Source: Erwinia billingiae Eb661 (GTDB lineage Bacteria; Pseudomonadota; Gammaproteobacteria; Enterobacterales; Enterobacteriaceae). From it: a DNA stretch of 64,000 nt. A model generated the notes under the pieces. It did not search any database, was not told the origin of the DNA, and saw only the letters and a list, made by a program, of their open reading frames with translations. The position numbers and the translations under genes were made by a program. Numbering within the stretch: the stretch's first letter is position 1; each line of letters opens with the position of its first letter. The stretch covers positions 434,001 through 498,000 of the forward strand of contig NC_014306.1 in the NCBI RefSeq assembly GCF_000196615.1. Reading direction: 5' to 3'. Shown in pieces: positions 15,674 to 25,410 of the stretch.

Positions 15674-17455
15674 ATGGCAAACGAAATGAAGAAAGTAGAT
15701 GCGGTGATCGTCGGCTTCGGCTGGGCAGGATCGATCATGGCCAAAGAGCTGACCGAAGCCGGTCTGAACGTGGTGGCACTGGAACGCGGCCCGCATCGTG
15801 ATACCTATCCGGACGGCGCCTATCCGCAGGTAATTGATGAGCTGACCTATAACATCCGTAAAAAGCTGTTCCAGGATCTGTCGAAAAGCACCGTCACCAT
15901 CCGCCACAATTCGGCGCAAACCGCACAGCCTTATCGTCAGCTGGCGGCGTTTTTGCCGGGCACCGGCACCGGCGGCGCGGGCCTGCACTGGTCAGGCGTG
16001 CACTTCCGCGTCGACCCGATGGAACTGCGTATGCGCAGCCATTACGAAGAGCGTTACGGCAAGAACTTCATTCCTGAAGGCATGACCATTCAGGATTACG
16101 GCGTCACCTACGACGAGCTGGAACCGTTCTTCGACAAAGCGGAGAAAGTGTTCGGCACCTCAGGCTCTGAATGGAGCGTAAAAGGCAAGGTGATTGGTCA
16201 GGGCAAGGGCAACCCGTTTGCGCCAGACCGCTCCGATAAATTCCCGCTGCCGGCCCAGAAGCGCACCTTCTCGGCGCAGATGTTTGCCCAAGCCGCAGAA
16301 TCCATCGGCTATCACCCGTACGATCTGCCGTCGGCCAACACCTCCGGCCCGTATACCAATACCTATGGCGCGCAGATGGGACCGTGCAACTTCTGCGGTT
16401 ATTGCAGCGGCTATGCCTGCTACATGTATTCCAAGGCCTCGCCAAACGTCAACATCCTGCCGGCGCTGCGTCAGGAAGCGAAGTTCGAACTGCGTGAGAA
16501 CGCCAACGTGCTGCGCGTTAACCTGACCGCCGATAAAAAGCGCGCCACCGGCGTGACCTATGTCGATGCATTAGGCCGTCAGATTGAGCAGCCTGCCGAT
16601 CTGGTGATCCTCTCTGCCTTCCAGTTCCACAACGTGCACCTGATGCTGCTGTCCGGCATTGGCAAGCCTTACGATCCGGTGACCAATGAAGGGACCGTGG
16701 GCCGTAACTTTGCTTACCAGAACATCTCCACCATCAAGGCGTTCTTCGATAAGGACGTGTTCACCAATAACTTTATTGGTGCGGGCGGCGCGGGCGTGGG
16801 TCTGGATGATTTCAATGCCGATAACTTTGACCACGCCAAATACGGCTTTGTTGGCGGCTCGCCAATGTGGGTTAACCAGGCGGGCGTGAAGCCTATCTCC
16901 GGTCTGCCAACGCCTCCGGGCACGCCAAACTGGGGCAGCAAGTGGAAAGCCGCGGTGGCCGATCACTACACCCATCACGTGTCGATGGATGCACACGGGG
17001 CTCACCAGTCCTATCGCAACAACTATCTGGACCTGGATCCGAACTACAAGGATGCCTTTGGCCAGCCGCTGCTGCGTATGACCTTCGACTGGCAGGACAA
17101 CGACATCAAGATGTCGCAGTTCATGCACGGCAAAATGCACAAAATTGCTGAAGCGATGAACCCGAAACTGATCAGCGGTTCACCGAAAGCGGCCGGCACG
17201 CACTTCGACACCACCGTCTATCAGACCACCCATATGAACGGCGGCGCGATTATGGGTGAAGATCCAAAAACCAGTGCGGTGAACCGTTATCTGCAGAGCT
17301 GGGATGTCCCGAACGTGTTTGTCCCCGGCGCTTCTGCCTTCCCACAAGGTTTGGGCTACAACCCAACCGGCATGGTGGCAGCCCTGACCTACTGGTCAGC
17401 TAAAGCGATTCGTGAACAGTACCTGAAAAATCCAGGTCCGTTGGTGCAGGCATAA
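15674..17455 (+). CDS. Gluconate 2-dehydrogenase, FAD-containing large subunit (GMC oxidoreductase)
   Basis: Catalytic subunit, 593 residues, oxidising D-gluconate to 2-keto-D-gluconate in the periplasm. The N-terminal FAD-binding motif is VIVGFGWAGSIMAKEL. A Cys-rich block CNFCGYCSGYAC (residues about 238-249) lies where related FAD dehydrogenases bind an iron-sulfur cluster. The C-terminal GMC block contains THMNGGAIMGEDP and GLGYNPTGMVAALTYW, with the catalytic His/Asn region. It has no signal peptide of its own, consistent with co-export by the Tat-bearing small subunit. Substrate assignment rests on gene order, family and the GntR-like operator; a 2-ketogluconate dehydrogenase is the main alternative. 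Confidence 0.88.
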   Translation: MANEMKKVDAVIVGFGWAGSIMAKELTEAGLNVVALERGPHRDTYPDGAYPQVIDELTYNIRKKLFQDLSKSTVTIRHNSAQTAQPYRQLAAFLPGTGTGGAGLHWSGVHFRVDPMELRMRSHYEERYGKNFIPEGMTIQDYGVTYDELEPFFDKAEKVFGTSGSEWSVKGKVIGQGKGNPFAPDRSDKFPLPAQKRTFSAQMFAQAAESIGYHPYDLPSANTSGPYTNTYGAQMGPCNFCGYCSGYACYMYSKASPNVNILPALRQEAKFELRENANVLRVNLTADKKRATGVTYVDALGRQIEQPADLVILSAFQFHNVHLMLLSGIGKPYDPVTNEGTVGRNFAYQNISTIKAFFDKDVFTNNFIGAGGAGVGLDDFNADNFDHAKYGFVGGSPMWVNQAGVKPISGLPTPPGTPNWGSKWKAAVADHYTHHVSMDAHGAHQSYRNNYLDLDPNYKDAFGQPLLRMTFDWQDNDIKMSQFMHGKMHKIAEAMNPKLISGSPKAAGTHFDTTVYQTTHMNGGAIMGEDPKTSAVNRYLQSWDVPNVFVPGASAFPQGLGYNPTGMVAALTYWSAKAIREQYLKNPGPLVQA

Positions 17456-17465
17456 GGACAACCCG

Positions 17466-18779
17466 ATGAAGATGATGATCCCGGCCCTGTTACTGGGCAT
17501 GGCAAGCTTTGCCGCGCTGGCGGACGACTCCGGTGCGGCGCAGATCCAACGCGGTGAATACCTGGCGCGCGCCGGTGACTGCGTGGCCTGTCACACCAAA
17601 GCGGGCGGCCAGCCGTTCGCCGGTGGCCTGTCGATGGCGACGCCAATCGGCAATATTTACTCCACCAACATCACGCCGGATAAGCAAACCGGTATTGGTG
17701 ATTACAGCTACGACGATTTCCAGAAAGCGGTGCGTCATGGCGTGGCGAAGAACGGCGATACGCTCTATCCGGCGATGCCGTATCCGTCTTACGCCGTGGT
17801 CAGCGATGAGGATATGCAGGCACTGTATGCCTACTTTATGCATGGCGTGCAGCCGGTTTCGCAGGCCAATCAGGACAGCGACATTCCGTGGCCGCTGTCG
17901 ATGCGCTGGCCGCTGGCGATCTGGCGCGGCATGTTTGCGCCGGACGTGAAGGCCTTCCAGCCAATCAAAGGTCAGGATGCGGTGCTGGCACGCGGTCAGT
18001 ATCTGGTTGAAGGCCTCGGCCACTGCGGTGCCTGCCATACGCCGCGCAGCCTGACCATGCAGGAAAAAGCCCTCAACGACAGCGAAGGCAGTGACTATCT
18101 GTCCGGCAGCAGCGCGCCGATTGATGGCTGGACCGCCAGCAACCTGCGTGGCGATAACCGTGACGGCCTGGGCCGCTGGAGTGAAGACGATCTGGTGCAG
18201 TTCCTGCGTACCGGCCGTAACGATCAGACCGCCGTATTCGGTGGTATGACCGATGTGGTCGAGCACAGCCTGCAGCACCTCAGCCCGGAAGATGCCACGG
18301 CGATTGCCCGTTATCTGAAGTCGCTGGGCGCGCGCGATCCGAATCAGGTCGGCTTCAAGTCTGATGACGCGGTGGCGAAAGCCCTGTGGAAAGGCGATGA
18401 CAGCAAGCCGGGCGCCTCGGTGTACGTCGACAGCTGTGCTGCCTGCCATAAAACCGACGGTAGCGGCTATAAGCGCTTCTTCCCGGAACTGCGCGGTAAC
18501 GCGGTGGTGCAGGCAGAAGACCCAACCTCGCTGATCCATATCGTGCTCAGCGGTGCCACGCTGCCTGGCGTGAAGGGTGCGCCTTCCAGCATCACCATGC
18601 CGGCCTTCGGCTGGCGTCTGAACGACCAGCAGGTCGCTGACGTGGTGAACTTTATCCGCAGCAGCTGGGGTAACAGCGCGAAGCAGCAGGTCAGCGCCAG
18701 CGATGTGGCGAAAGTGCGCAAGACGGTGCCTGAGCATCAGGGCAATGCCGACGTTGAAAAGTTGATGGAAGAGAAGTAA
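17466..18779 (+). CDS. Gluconate 2-dehydrogenase, triheme cytochrome c subunit
   Basis: Periplasmic electron-transfer subunit, 437 residues, with a Sec signal peptide (1 to about 19, ending in AALA). Three heme c sites are visible: CVACH, CGACH and CAACH. It passes electrons from the flavoprotein to ubiquinone. Unlike the paralogue at 38.8 kb it has no C-terminal membrane helix, so it probably attaches through amphipathic helices. It lies 10 bases after the flavoprotein gene, and a strong terminator follows. Confidence 0.92.
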   Translation: MKMMIPALLLGMASFAALADDSGAAQIQRGEYLARAGDCVACHTKAGGQPFAGGLSMATPIGNIYSTNITPDKQTGIGDYSYDDFQKAVRHGVAKNGDTLYPAMPYPSYAVVSDEDMQALYAYFMHGVQPVSQANQDSDIPWPLSMRWPLAIWRGMFAPDVKAFQPIKGQDAVLARGQYLVEGLGHCGACHTPRSLTMQEKALNDSEGSDYLSGSSAPIDGWTASNLRGDNRDGLGRWSEDDLVQFLRTGRNDQTAVFGGMTDVVEHSLQHLSPEDATAIARYLKSLGARDPNQVGFKSDDAVAKALWKGDDSKPGASVYVDSCAACHKTDGSGYKRFFPELRGNAVVQAEDPTSLIHIVLSGATLPGVKGAPSSITMPAFGWRLNDQQVADVVNFIRSSWGNSAKQQVSASDVAKVRKTVPEHQGNADVEKLMEEK

Positions 18780-19097
18780 GCGACTTTACGATCGAAAACG
18801 GCCAGCAAACTGGCCGTTTTTTTTTGCTTTATTTTTAGTTATCTCGTTATTTTTAGCATGTTGATGTCCATTCGTTGAAGCAATTTGAAGAATATTGTAT
18901 CGCTCATAATCTGGGAAACTCTTTCCTTCCCGGCGACTGTTCCCGCGCCGCGATACGGTATTCATTAACCGCTTATCCTCTGTCTTCTTTGCATATGTTA
19001 TTAACCAGTAACATGTCATTAAGCGCCGGATTTGAGTCGCCTGCTACACTTTCTTCGAGCTTGTTCTTAAGCACATACCTCAAACGAAGGAGATGTT
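18780..19097. other. Intergenic region after the gluconate dehydrogenase operon
   Basis: The stretch holds the operon terminator (18795-18825) and otherwise no supported gene; small frames on both strands overlap the terminator or lack family features. The promoter and ribosome site (GAAGGAG, 19086-19092) of the VOC gene are at its right end. Confidence 0.6.
18795..18825 (+). terminator. Intrinsic terminator of the gluconate dehydrogenase operon
   Basis: A perfect 11-bp stem, AAAACGGCCAG with CTGGCCGTTTT (18795-18805, 18810-18820), has a 4-base loop and continues into a run of T to 18825. It starts 15 bases after the cytochrome stop. Confidence 0.92.
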
Positions 19098-19538
19098 ATG
19101 CAACTTTCGCCTTATTTATATTTTTCGGGAAACTGTGAAGAGGCTATCGCTTTTTATCAGCAGGCTACGGGAGCCGAACTGACGGTTAAAATGAACTGGG
19201 GTGACGTGCCTGCGGAGAAAAAACAGCAGCCACAGAAACAGAACAGCCCAGGCGCTAAACAGCCAGCGGATGATAAAATCATGCACGCGCTGCTGCATAT
19301 TGGCGACGGCGAGCTGCAAATGAGCGACAGCGCGGAAGCGGTAAGCTACAACGGTTTTGCCGTTAGCCTGTCGAGCAACGATCCTGCCGAAGGCAAACGT
19401 TGGTATGATAATCTATCCGCTGGCGGTAAGGTCACGCTGGAATGGGAAGAAACCTTCTGGGCGGCCGGTTTCGGTACGCTGATCGATAAGTTCGGCGTGC
19501 CGTGGCGCATTAACGTAAACAAACCCGCTACTGACTGA
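19098..19538 (+). CDS. VOC-family protein (PhnB/YjdN-like)
   Basis: A 146-residue vicinal-oxygen-chelate fold protein. It starts with the YjdN/PhnB-type SPYLYFSGNCEEAIAFYQQA and ends with AGFGTLIDKFGVPWRINV, the typical final strands of this subgroup. A Gln/Pro/Lys-rich insertion lies at about 42-58. Members are metal-binding or degenerate dioxygenase folds of mostly unknown role, so no substrate is proposed. Its last 11 bases overlap the convergent LysR gene. GAAGGAG precedes the ATG. Confidence 0.85.
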   Translation: MQLSPYLYFSGNCEEAIAFYQQATGAELTVKMNWGDVPAEKKQQPQKQNSPGAKQPADDKIMHALLHIGDGELQMSDSAEAVSYNGFAVSLSSNDPAEGKRWYDNLSAGGKVTLEWEETFWAAGFGTLIDKFGVPWRINVNKPATD

Positions 19539-20436
19539 TTTTCAGCCGATCCAGCGTGGCAAGCAGCGCGTCGACCTTCGGCAGCAGCTGCTTTCTGCGC
19601 GGCCAGACGATAAACAGCGGCAGACCTTCTACCGCCAGCTCTGGCAGGATCCGCACCAGCGCACCGCTGGCTAACTCTTTTTCCATCAGCCAGGTCGCCA
19701 TCTGCGCCACGCCGAGTCCGGCTACCACGGCGGCGACCTGAGCTTCGCCATCCCCCAACGCCATCCGATAAGGCAGGGTTCGGGTTATCGTTCGTCCATC
19801 TGGCGAGCGGATATGCCACGGACTGGTGCTGCCATCTACCCGATCGTAAACAATGGCTCGCCTTTCGGTCAGCGCCTGCAAAGAATCAGGCACGCCGTGC
19901 TGCGCCAGATAGTCCGGCGAAGCGCAAAAGATCAGCCTTTCATTACCCAAAAAGCGGTAGCCCAGCGAGGGCGGAAAATCTGGCGAGCCGCCAATACGTA
20001 TCGCGATATCCACGCCTTCCTCAAACAGATCGACAAAGCGATCGGAAAAAGAGAGGGCAATCTGCATCTCCGGGTTCTGCTGGCAAAATTCGTTGATTAG
20101 CGGCATCACCTGCATCCGGCCAAAGGTGTTGGGTACGGCAATCCGCAGTCGTCCGACCGGAATGGCGCGCTGGGCGGCCAGTACGGATTCCGCTTCCGCC
20201 AGCTCGCTCAGCACACGCGTACAGGTTTCATAAAAGGCCTGACCGGCATCGGTCAGCGCCAGCCGGCGGGTGGTGCGTTCAAACAGCCGCGAGCCGAGCC
20301 GCGCTTCAAGCCGTGCCACGCTTTTACTGATCGCCGAGCTGGTCAGATGCAGCGAGTCGGCGGCGGCAGTAAAGCTACCGTGCTCCACGCTGGCGACAAA
20401 GGGGGTGATATCTTTAAGACGATCCCGGCTGGCCAT
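19528..20436 (-). CDS. LysR-family transcriptional regulator
   Basis: A 302-residue regulator. The N-terminal winged helix (FVASVEHGSFTAAADSLHLT, then SAISKSVARLEARLGSRLFE) is a standard LysR DNA-binding domain, followed by a periplasmic-binding-protein-like effector domain (about 90-295). It is divergent from the SDR gene at 20536 with a 99-base intergenic region, the usual arrangement for a LysR regulator and its target, so that SDR gene is the likely target. Confidence 0.9.
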   Translation of the reverse strand: MASRDRLKDITPFVASVEHGSFTAAADSLHLTSSAISKSVARLEARLGSRLFERTTRRLALTDAGQAFYETCTRVLSELAEAESVLAAQRAIPVGRLRIAVPNTFGRMQVMPLINEFCQQNPEMQIALSFSDRFVDLFEEGVDIAIRIGGSPDFPPSLGYRFLGNERLIFCASPDYLAQHGVPDSLQALTERRAIVYDRVDGSTSPWHIRSPDGRTITRTLPYRMALGDGEAQVAAVVAGLGVAQMATWLMEKELASGALVRILPELAVEGLPLFIVWPRRKQLLPKVDALLATLDRLKISQ

Positions 20437-20535
20437 GATTTATGACTCACATTCTCAAATAGTATGAATTTATACCTGTAATAAGATTTAAATTCTCTAT
20501 TAAGCTTATCGCAATAGTAATCAAGAGGAAAAATT

Positions 20536-21603
20536 ATGCAACAACGTGCACTTATTGTCGGCGTCAGTGGCGTCATTGGAACCGCGCTGGCGGAACAACT
20601 CACCGGTGACGGCTGGCAGGTTTACGGCCTGTCCCGTGGACGCACCGCGGTGCCAGCGGGTTGCACCGCGCTGACTGCCGATCTCACCGACAAAGCCTCG
20701 GTAGAAAAGGCGCTGCAAGGCGTCACCGTGGATAAGGTCTTTTTCAGCGTCTGGGCGCGTCAGGCCAACGAGAAAGAGAACATCCGCGTCAACAGCGCCA
20801 TGGTTCGCAACGTGATTGACGCGCTGGGCGACAGCCTGAAAGGCGGCCACGTCGGGCTGGTCACCGGCCTTAAGCATTACCTCGGCCCGTTTGATGCCTA
20901 CGGTAAAGGCGCAGTGCCGATGACGCCGTTCCGTGAAGAGCAGGGCCGTCAGCCGGTAGATAATTTCTATTACGCGCAGGAAGACGAAGTGTTCGCTGGT
21001 GCGGAAAAATATGGCTACAGCTGGAGCGTGCATCGCCCGCACACCATCATCGGCTTCGCGCTGGGCAATGCGATGAATATGGGCCAGACGCTGGCCGTCT
21101 ACGCCAGCCTGTGCAAGCAGACCGGCCAGCCGTTTGTCTTCCCAGGATCCAAAGCGCAGTGGGAAGGCGTCACCGATATGACCGACGCGCATATTCTCGC
21201 CCAGCAGCTCGAATGGGCCGCCACCACGCCGTCGGCGCAGGATCAGGACTATAACGTGGTGAATGGCGACGTGTTCCGCTGGAAGTGGATGTGGGGCGAA
21301 ATCGCCCACTACTTCGACATTGAGGCCGCGCCGTTCCCGGACGACGTGCAGCCGCTGGATGGCCGTATGGACGCGGCTCCCGCCGAGTGGCAGGCGCTGG
21401 CGAAGCAGTTCAACCTGAAGGAAGCGGATATCAGCAAGCTGGTGTCCTGGTGGCATACCGATGCCGATCTGGGCCGTCCGATGGAAGTGTTTACCGACAT
21501 CAGCAAGAGCCGTAAAGCGGGCTTCACCGGCTATCAGTCCACGCGTGACGCCTTTTTCGCGCTGTTCGACAAGCTGAAAGCGGAAAAGCTGATCCCTTCC
21601 TGA
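20536..21603 (+). CDS. SDR oxidoreductase of the progesterone 5-beta-reductase/iridoid synthase-like (PRISE) group
   Basis: An NADPH-dependent short-chain reductase, 355 residues. It has an N-terminal nucleotide-binding VSGVIGTALAEQL (GxxGxxG), a GLKHYLGPF block, and the group motif NFYYAQEDEVF containing the catalytic Tyr. Bacterial members reduce enones or related carbonyls; the physiological substrate is unknown. A ribosome site AGAGGAA lies upstream of the ATG. It is probably controlled by the divergent LysR gene. Confidence 0.85.
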   Translation: MQQRALIVGVSGVIGTALAEQLTGDGWQVYGLSRGRTAVPAGCTALTADLTDKASVEKALQGVTVDKVFFSVWARQANEKENIRVNSAMVRNVIDALGDSLKGGHVGLVTGLKHYLGPFDAYGKGAVPMTPFREEQGRQPVDNFYYAQEDEVFAGAEKYGYSWSVHRPHTIIGFALGNAMNMGQTLAVYASLCKQTGQPFVFPGSKAQWEGVTDMTDAHILAQQLEWAATTPSAQDQDYNVVNGDVFRWKWMWGEIAHYFDIEAAPFPDDVQPLDGRMDAAPAEWQALAKQFNLKEADISKLVSWWHTDADLGRPMEVFTDISKSRKAGFTGYQSTRDAFFALFDKLKAEKLIPS

Positions 21604-21786
21604 TTTCGGTTTTCAGCAACGACTGTTTCCTGTGGAAAACAATGCAGTGTTAAAGTGTTTTATTGTTGCCTGAATGGCGGTTTGACGTCAGGATGGTTGC
21701 AACAGGCCAGTGCAGGGTTAGCCAGCCGTGCTACCTTGAAATACTGACCGACACACTTTAACCCTCTACGTTATACAGGTGCGACC

Positions 21787-22566
21787 ATGAGCAATAAGAC
21801 TATCCATTGGAACGGCGGCTTACAGCCAGAAGCAGTTAAGGTTTTGTCTGCTGACGGCGGCATGATCGTCTGCCCGACCAAAGTGGGCTACATCATCATG
21901 ACCTCCGATGCCAAAGGGCTGGAGCGTAAATTTGATGCCAAGCAGCGCAACCGCAACAAACCGGGCGTGGTGCTGTGTGGTTCTCTGGAGCAGTTGAAAG
22001 AGCTGGCGCAGCTGAACCCGGAAATTGAATCGCTGTATCAGCAGCACTGGGATCAGGACGTGCTGTTGGGCTGCATCCTGCCGTGGAAAGAAGACGCAGT
22101 TGCACGCATTCCGGAAGACGGTTCCAAAGACCTGATGATGGATCGTCGTCAGACCAGCTGCTTCGTGATCAAATTCGGAACCCCTGGCGAAAACCTGGCG
22201 AAAGAGCTGTGGGAAAACCACGGTAAATTCTCCTTCGCCAGCTCCGCTAACCCGTCAGGCAAAGGCAACCGTGGCCTGGTTGAAGGGATCGGCGAGCGTA
22301 TCGAATCGCAGGCTGACCTAATTATTGAAGCCAACGACTACGTGAAATCTATCCAGCCGAACGAGTCTGAGAAAACCCGTTACGAGCAGGGTGTGATGGT
22401 GGCGATGGTGGATGAGCAGGGCAAACTGGTGCCAGAGCAGAAAGGCGAGCGCAACATCACGCCATGCCCAATCCTGATCCGTAAAGGTCTGGATGTGGAT
22501 AAAATTATGTCGATGCTGTCTGACACCTTTACCACCTGGGATTACCGTCACGGTAATTACTACTAA
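21787..22566 (+). CDS. Sua5/YciO/YrdC/YwlC-family protein
   Basis: A 259-residue protein of the family that includes the threonylcarbamoyl-AMP synthases (TsaC/Sua5), but of a different subgroup from enteric TsaC (about 190 residues). Family blocks are GGMIVCPTKVGYIIMTSD near the N-terminus, then KFDAKQRNRNKPGVVL and FSFASSANPSGKGNRG. A C-terminal extension (about 190-259) follows. The role may be tRNA- or nucleotide-related, but it is not established for this subgroup. The gene stands alone with its own terminator. Confidence 0.8.
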   Translation: MSNKTIHWNGGLQPEAVKVLSADGGMIVCPTKVGYIIMTSDAKGLERKFDAKQRNRNKPGVVLCGSLEQLKELAQLNPEIESLYQQHWDQDVLLGCILPWKEDAVARIPEDGSKDLMMDRRQTSCFVIKFGTPGENLAKELWENHGKFSFASSANPSGKGNRGLVEGIGERIESQADLIIEANDYVKSIQPNESEKTRYEQGVMVAMVDEQGKLVPEQKGERNITPCPILIRKGLDVDKIMSMLSDTFTTWDYRHGNYY

Positions 22567-22574
22567 GCATGCTG

Positions 22575-22603
22575 AGGGCGGACGCTGTTCCGCCCTTTAT
22601 TTT
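22575..22603. terminator. Terminator shared by convergent genes
   Basis: AGGGCGGA and TCCGCCCT form an 8-bp stem (22575-22582, 22589-22596) with a 6-base loop, followed on the plus strand by TTTATTTTAT. It serves the Sua5-type gene and overlaps the stop codon of the LysR gene on the other strand. Confidence 0.8.
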
Positions 22604-23493
22604 ATCCGTAACGCCTGCTGCAAATCCTCGATAAATACCCTGACCCGCGGTGAAATCAAACTGTCGGCTTTGGTCAGGATCCACGACTGATAGACGTCCA
22701 TTTCCCATTCCGCTAACACCCGACTGAGCTTGCCCTCTTTCACCGCTTCCTGCGCGACGTATTCCGGCAAATAGGCAATGCCGCTGTTGGCGATGGCGGA
22801 ATTCAGCAGCGCGGTGCTGTTATTAGCGCGAAAACGGCTACGCACTTCGATATCCAGCTTTTGCTTCTCTTTACGGAACGGCAGCGAGATGGTGTGGGCC
22901 GGCCCACGAAACAGGATAAAGTCATGGCGCGGTAAATCGTCTGGCTGGGTGATGGGCGGGAAGCGTTGCAGATAGTCCGGCGCGGCAAACAGGCCCCAGC
23001 CGATGTCCATCAACGGCGTGCAGTGGGCATGCTCCGGCGGCTCGCGGCGGATGACTATCGCCAGATCGACATTGTCATCGACCAGGTTAACCGGGCGATC
23101 GGTCAGATCCAGATCGACGCTGACATGCAGGTTATTGGCGACAAACTGATTGAGCACCGGCACGATGCACTGACAGCCAAAGGTGACGGGCGCCACCACG
23201 CGCAGGCTGCCGGTCGGCTCTTCGTGATACTGGCGGATAAAGAGCCCGGCACTTTTAACTTCGCTGAGGATGCGCGCGCAGTAGTGATACCAGGTCATGC
23301 CGACATCGGTCACCACGATTTTACGGGTGGTGCGTTGCAGCAGTTTGGTGCCCAGCCGGACTTCCAGCGCGGAGATCTCTTTGCTCACCGAGGATTTGGA
23401 TAATCCCAGCAGTTTGGCCGCTTCGGTATAGCTCAGCGTCTCCACCACTTTGGCGAAGATCACCATCCCCTGCAGGTTTTCTACGTCGCTCAT
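22597..23493 (-). CDS. LysR-family transcriptional regulator
   Basis: A 298-residue LysR protein: N-terminal helix-turn-helix (FAKVVETLSYTEAAKLLG, then SSVSKEISALEVRLGTKLL), with the effector domain at about 90-290. It lies downstream of the YnfM-like transporter on the same strand, 159 bases away. E. coli ynfM also has a LysR neighbour (ynfL), but this protein does not look like YnfL. Target unknown. Confidence 0.88.
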   Translation of the reverse strand: MSDVENLQGMVIFAKVVETLSYTEAAKLLGLSKSSVSKEISALEVRLGTKLLQRTTRKIVVTDVGMTWYHYCARILSEVKSAGLFIRQYHEEPTGSLRVVAPVTFGCQCIVPVLNQFVANNLHVSVDLDLTDRPVNLVDDNVDLAIVIRREPPEHAHCTPLMDIGWGLFAAPDYLQRFPPITQPDDLPRHDFILFRGPAHTISLPFRKEKQKLDIEVRSRFRANNSTALLNSAIANSGIAYLPEYVAQEAVKEGKLSRVLAEWEMDVYQSWILTKADSLISPRVRVFIEDLQQALRIK

Positions 23494-23652
23494 CGCCGGT
23501 CCGGCTCCTGAAAATTCTCAGCCTGGAAAGGGTCGCAGGCGGGGAATAAAGGGGTGTGATAATCAGGGGCGCTAGCTTAATGGTTGGGCAGGGGGAAGTA
23601 AATCGTCACGGCAGGAGAGCAGCAGGGGCGGAGCCTGAGCTCCGCCCGCCGG

Positions 23653-24954
23653 TTAGCGAACTTTCTTCACCAGCACCGGGATTTTACGCAGGTTGTTAGC
23701 CAGAAACAGGCCGCCGATCAGCATCACCGCCACAAAGGCGGAAACGCCCATCCAGCCCCAGTTGTGCCAGAACACGCCACCGAGCGTACCGGCGACGCTG
23801 GAGCCGAGGTAATAGAAGAACAGGTACAGCGACGACGCCTGTCCTCTGGCGCGGCGCGCGCGGTGTCCTACCCAGCTGCTGGCCACCGAATGCGCGGCAA
23901 AAAAGCCGGCGGCAAACAGCATCAGTCCCGGCAATACCAGCAACAGCGTGGTGAACTGGGTGGCTAACAAGCCGACCAGCATCAGGCTGAGTGAACCCAT
24001 CAGCACCACGCCACGGCCATATTTCACCGTCATCATTCCCGCACGCGGCGAGCTGTAGGTGCCGGTCAGATACACTACCGACAGCAGTCCGACCACCGTC
24101 TGGCTTAACGAGAACGGCGCGGCCATAAAGCGATAGCTGACGTAGTTAAACAGCGTGACAAAGCTGCCCATCAGGATAAACCCGACGATAAACAGCATCG
24201 GCAGCCCCATGTCGCGCCACTGGAACATAAAGTTGACCAGCAGCTTATGCGGCCGCAGCGAGCAGGCGCGGAAATGCTGCGAGGGCGGCAACAGGCGGAA
24301 GAACAGGCCGGCCGCCGCCAGCGCAAAGAGCCCGACCACAAACAGCGATACGTTCCACGAGAAGTGATCCGCCAGCATCCCGGTCGACAGTCGGCCGACC
24401 AGCCCGCCAATCGAGTTGCCGCTGATATACAGCCCCATCGAGAAGGAGAGGAACACCGGGTGCAGCTCCTCGCTCAGCCAGGTCATCGCCACCGCCGCCA
24501 CGCCGCTGAGGGCCAGGCCGGTCAGCGCACGCATCGCCAGTACGCCTTCCCAGCTGCTCATGGTGGCGCAGATAAGCGTGAAGAACGCCGCCAGCAGCAG
24601 CGAAATCGACATCACCGATTTGCGCCCGATGGCATCCGACAACGGCCCGGTGACCAGCAATCCCAATGCCATCATCGCCGTGGTGACGGAAAGTGACAGG
24701 CTGCTCTGTGCCGGCGTCAGATGAAAACTCTGCGAGAACACCGGCAGAATGGGCTGAACGCAATACAACACCGCAAACGTCGAAAGCCCGGCACAAAATA
24801 GCGCCAGCGTGGCGTGGGTAAAACGCCGGGTTCCACGGGTAATATAGGTTTTATTTATGGGAGCGGATGTATCAAGGGGGGAAACTAAACTGTCATCCTC
24901 ATCAGAGAGGCTTTCCGAGTGCAACGCTGCGGATTTATTTACTACCGGTGCCAC
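23653..24954 (-). CDS. MFS transporter, YnfM-like
   Basis: A 12-helix major facilitator of 433 residues. The N-terminal cytoplasmic extension (about 45 polar residues) is followed by FTHATLALFCAGLSTFAVLY and QPILPVFSQSF, which closely match E. coli YnfM, then GPLSDAIGRKSVMS after helix 2. YnfM-type carriers are probable drug or metabolite exporters (YnfM has been linked to arabinose efflux) with no settled substrate. Confidence 0.82.
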   Translation of the reverse strand: MAPVVNKSAALHSESLSDEDDSLVSPLDTSAPINKTYITRGTRRFTHATLALFCAGLSTFAVLYCVQPILPVFSQSFHLTPAQSSLSLSVTTAMMALGLLVTGPLSDAIGRKSVMSISLLLAAFFTLICATMSSWEGVLAMRALTGLALSGVAAVAMTWLSEELHPVFLSFSMGLYISGNSIGGLVGRLSTGMLADHFSWNVSLFVVGLFALAAAGLFFRLLPPSQHFRACSLRPHKLLVNFMFQWRDMGLPMLFIVGFILMGSFVTLFNYVSYRFMAAPFSLSQTVVGLLSVVYLTGTYSSPRAGMMTVKYGRGVVLMGSLSLMLVGLLATQFTTLLLVLPGLMLFAAGFFAAHSVASSWVGHRARRARGQASSLYLFFYYLGSSVAGTLGGVFWHNWGWMGVSAFVAVMLIGGLFLANNLRKIPVLVKKVR

Positions 24955-25410
24955 GAGAGTTCCTTAATTAATCATTTAAAGGTCTGGTTTGCTATCAGAT
25001 AAACTTATTTTTACCAGGCGTGGCAAGGGCTGCGCGACGATCTGGTGCGCACAGTATTCGGCGGTTTAAATATAATGTAAATGGTAAAACCAATTATTTT
25101 TTATAAATGTAAATTTTCAGTTAATTTAATTTCAAAACTGGATAAATAAACATCATTTTAACGGTTTGGCTTAAGTGCAGGGCTGGCGGGCTTGCGAACA
25201 ACGGCGATATGGAATGCTCGCTTTTCAATTACTGTAAATTAATATGCAGAATAATCTTAAGTAACCGCGTACGGTTATTTTTTGAAATATCTTCTCATCG
25301 TCGGTAATAAGTTCAATGGGTTGCGTTGTGAGACTGGGGTACTATACTGAGGGCTTGTTTCTGAAATTCAGCGCAATCATTGTCGATATCAATTGGCACA
25401 GGAGGTTTCT
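24955..25410. other. AT-rich divergent region between the YnfM-like gene and treF
   Basis: No gene is supported. The stretch 25060-25160 is strongly AT-rich and may be horizontally acquired or a nucleoid-protein target. Promoters for both flanking genes should lie here. The last bases hold a perfect AGGAGG (25400-25405) in front of the treF start. Confidence 0.5.

Noticed and set aside
17490..18737. Minus-strand open frame of 415 codons opposite the cytochrome c gene
   Set aside because: The plus frame has a signal peptide and three heme sites; the minus frame is a compositional shadow.
23626..23647. GGGCGGAGC palindrome after the YnfM-like gene as a terminator
   Set aside because: A perfect 9-bp stem, but no T tract follows on the minus strand; kept as a hairpin of unknown role and not listed as a feature.
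22597..24954. Naming the LysR gene ynfL because it neighbours a YnfM-like carrier
   Set aside because: The N-terminal sequence and gene orientation differ from E. coli ynfL, so only the family name is given.
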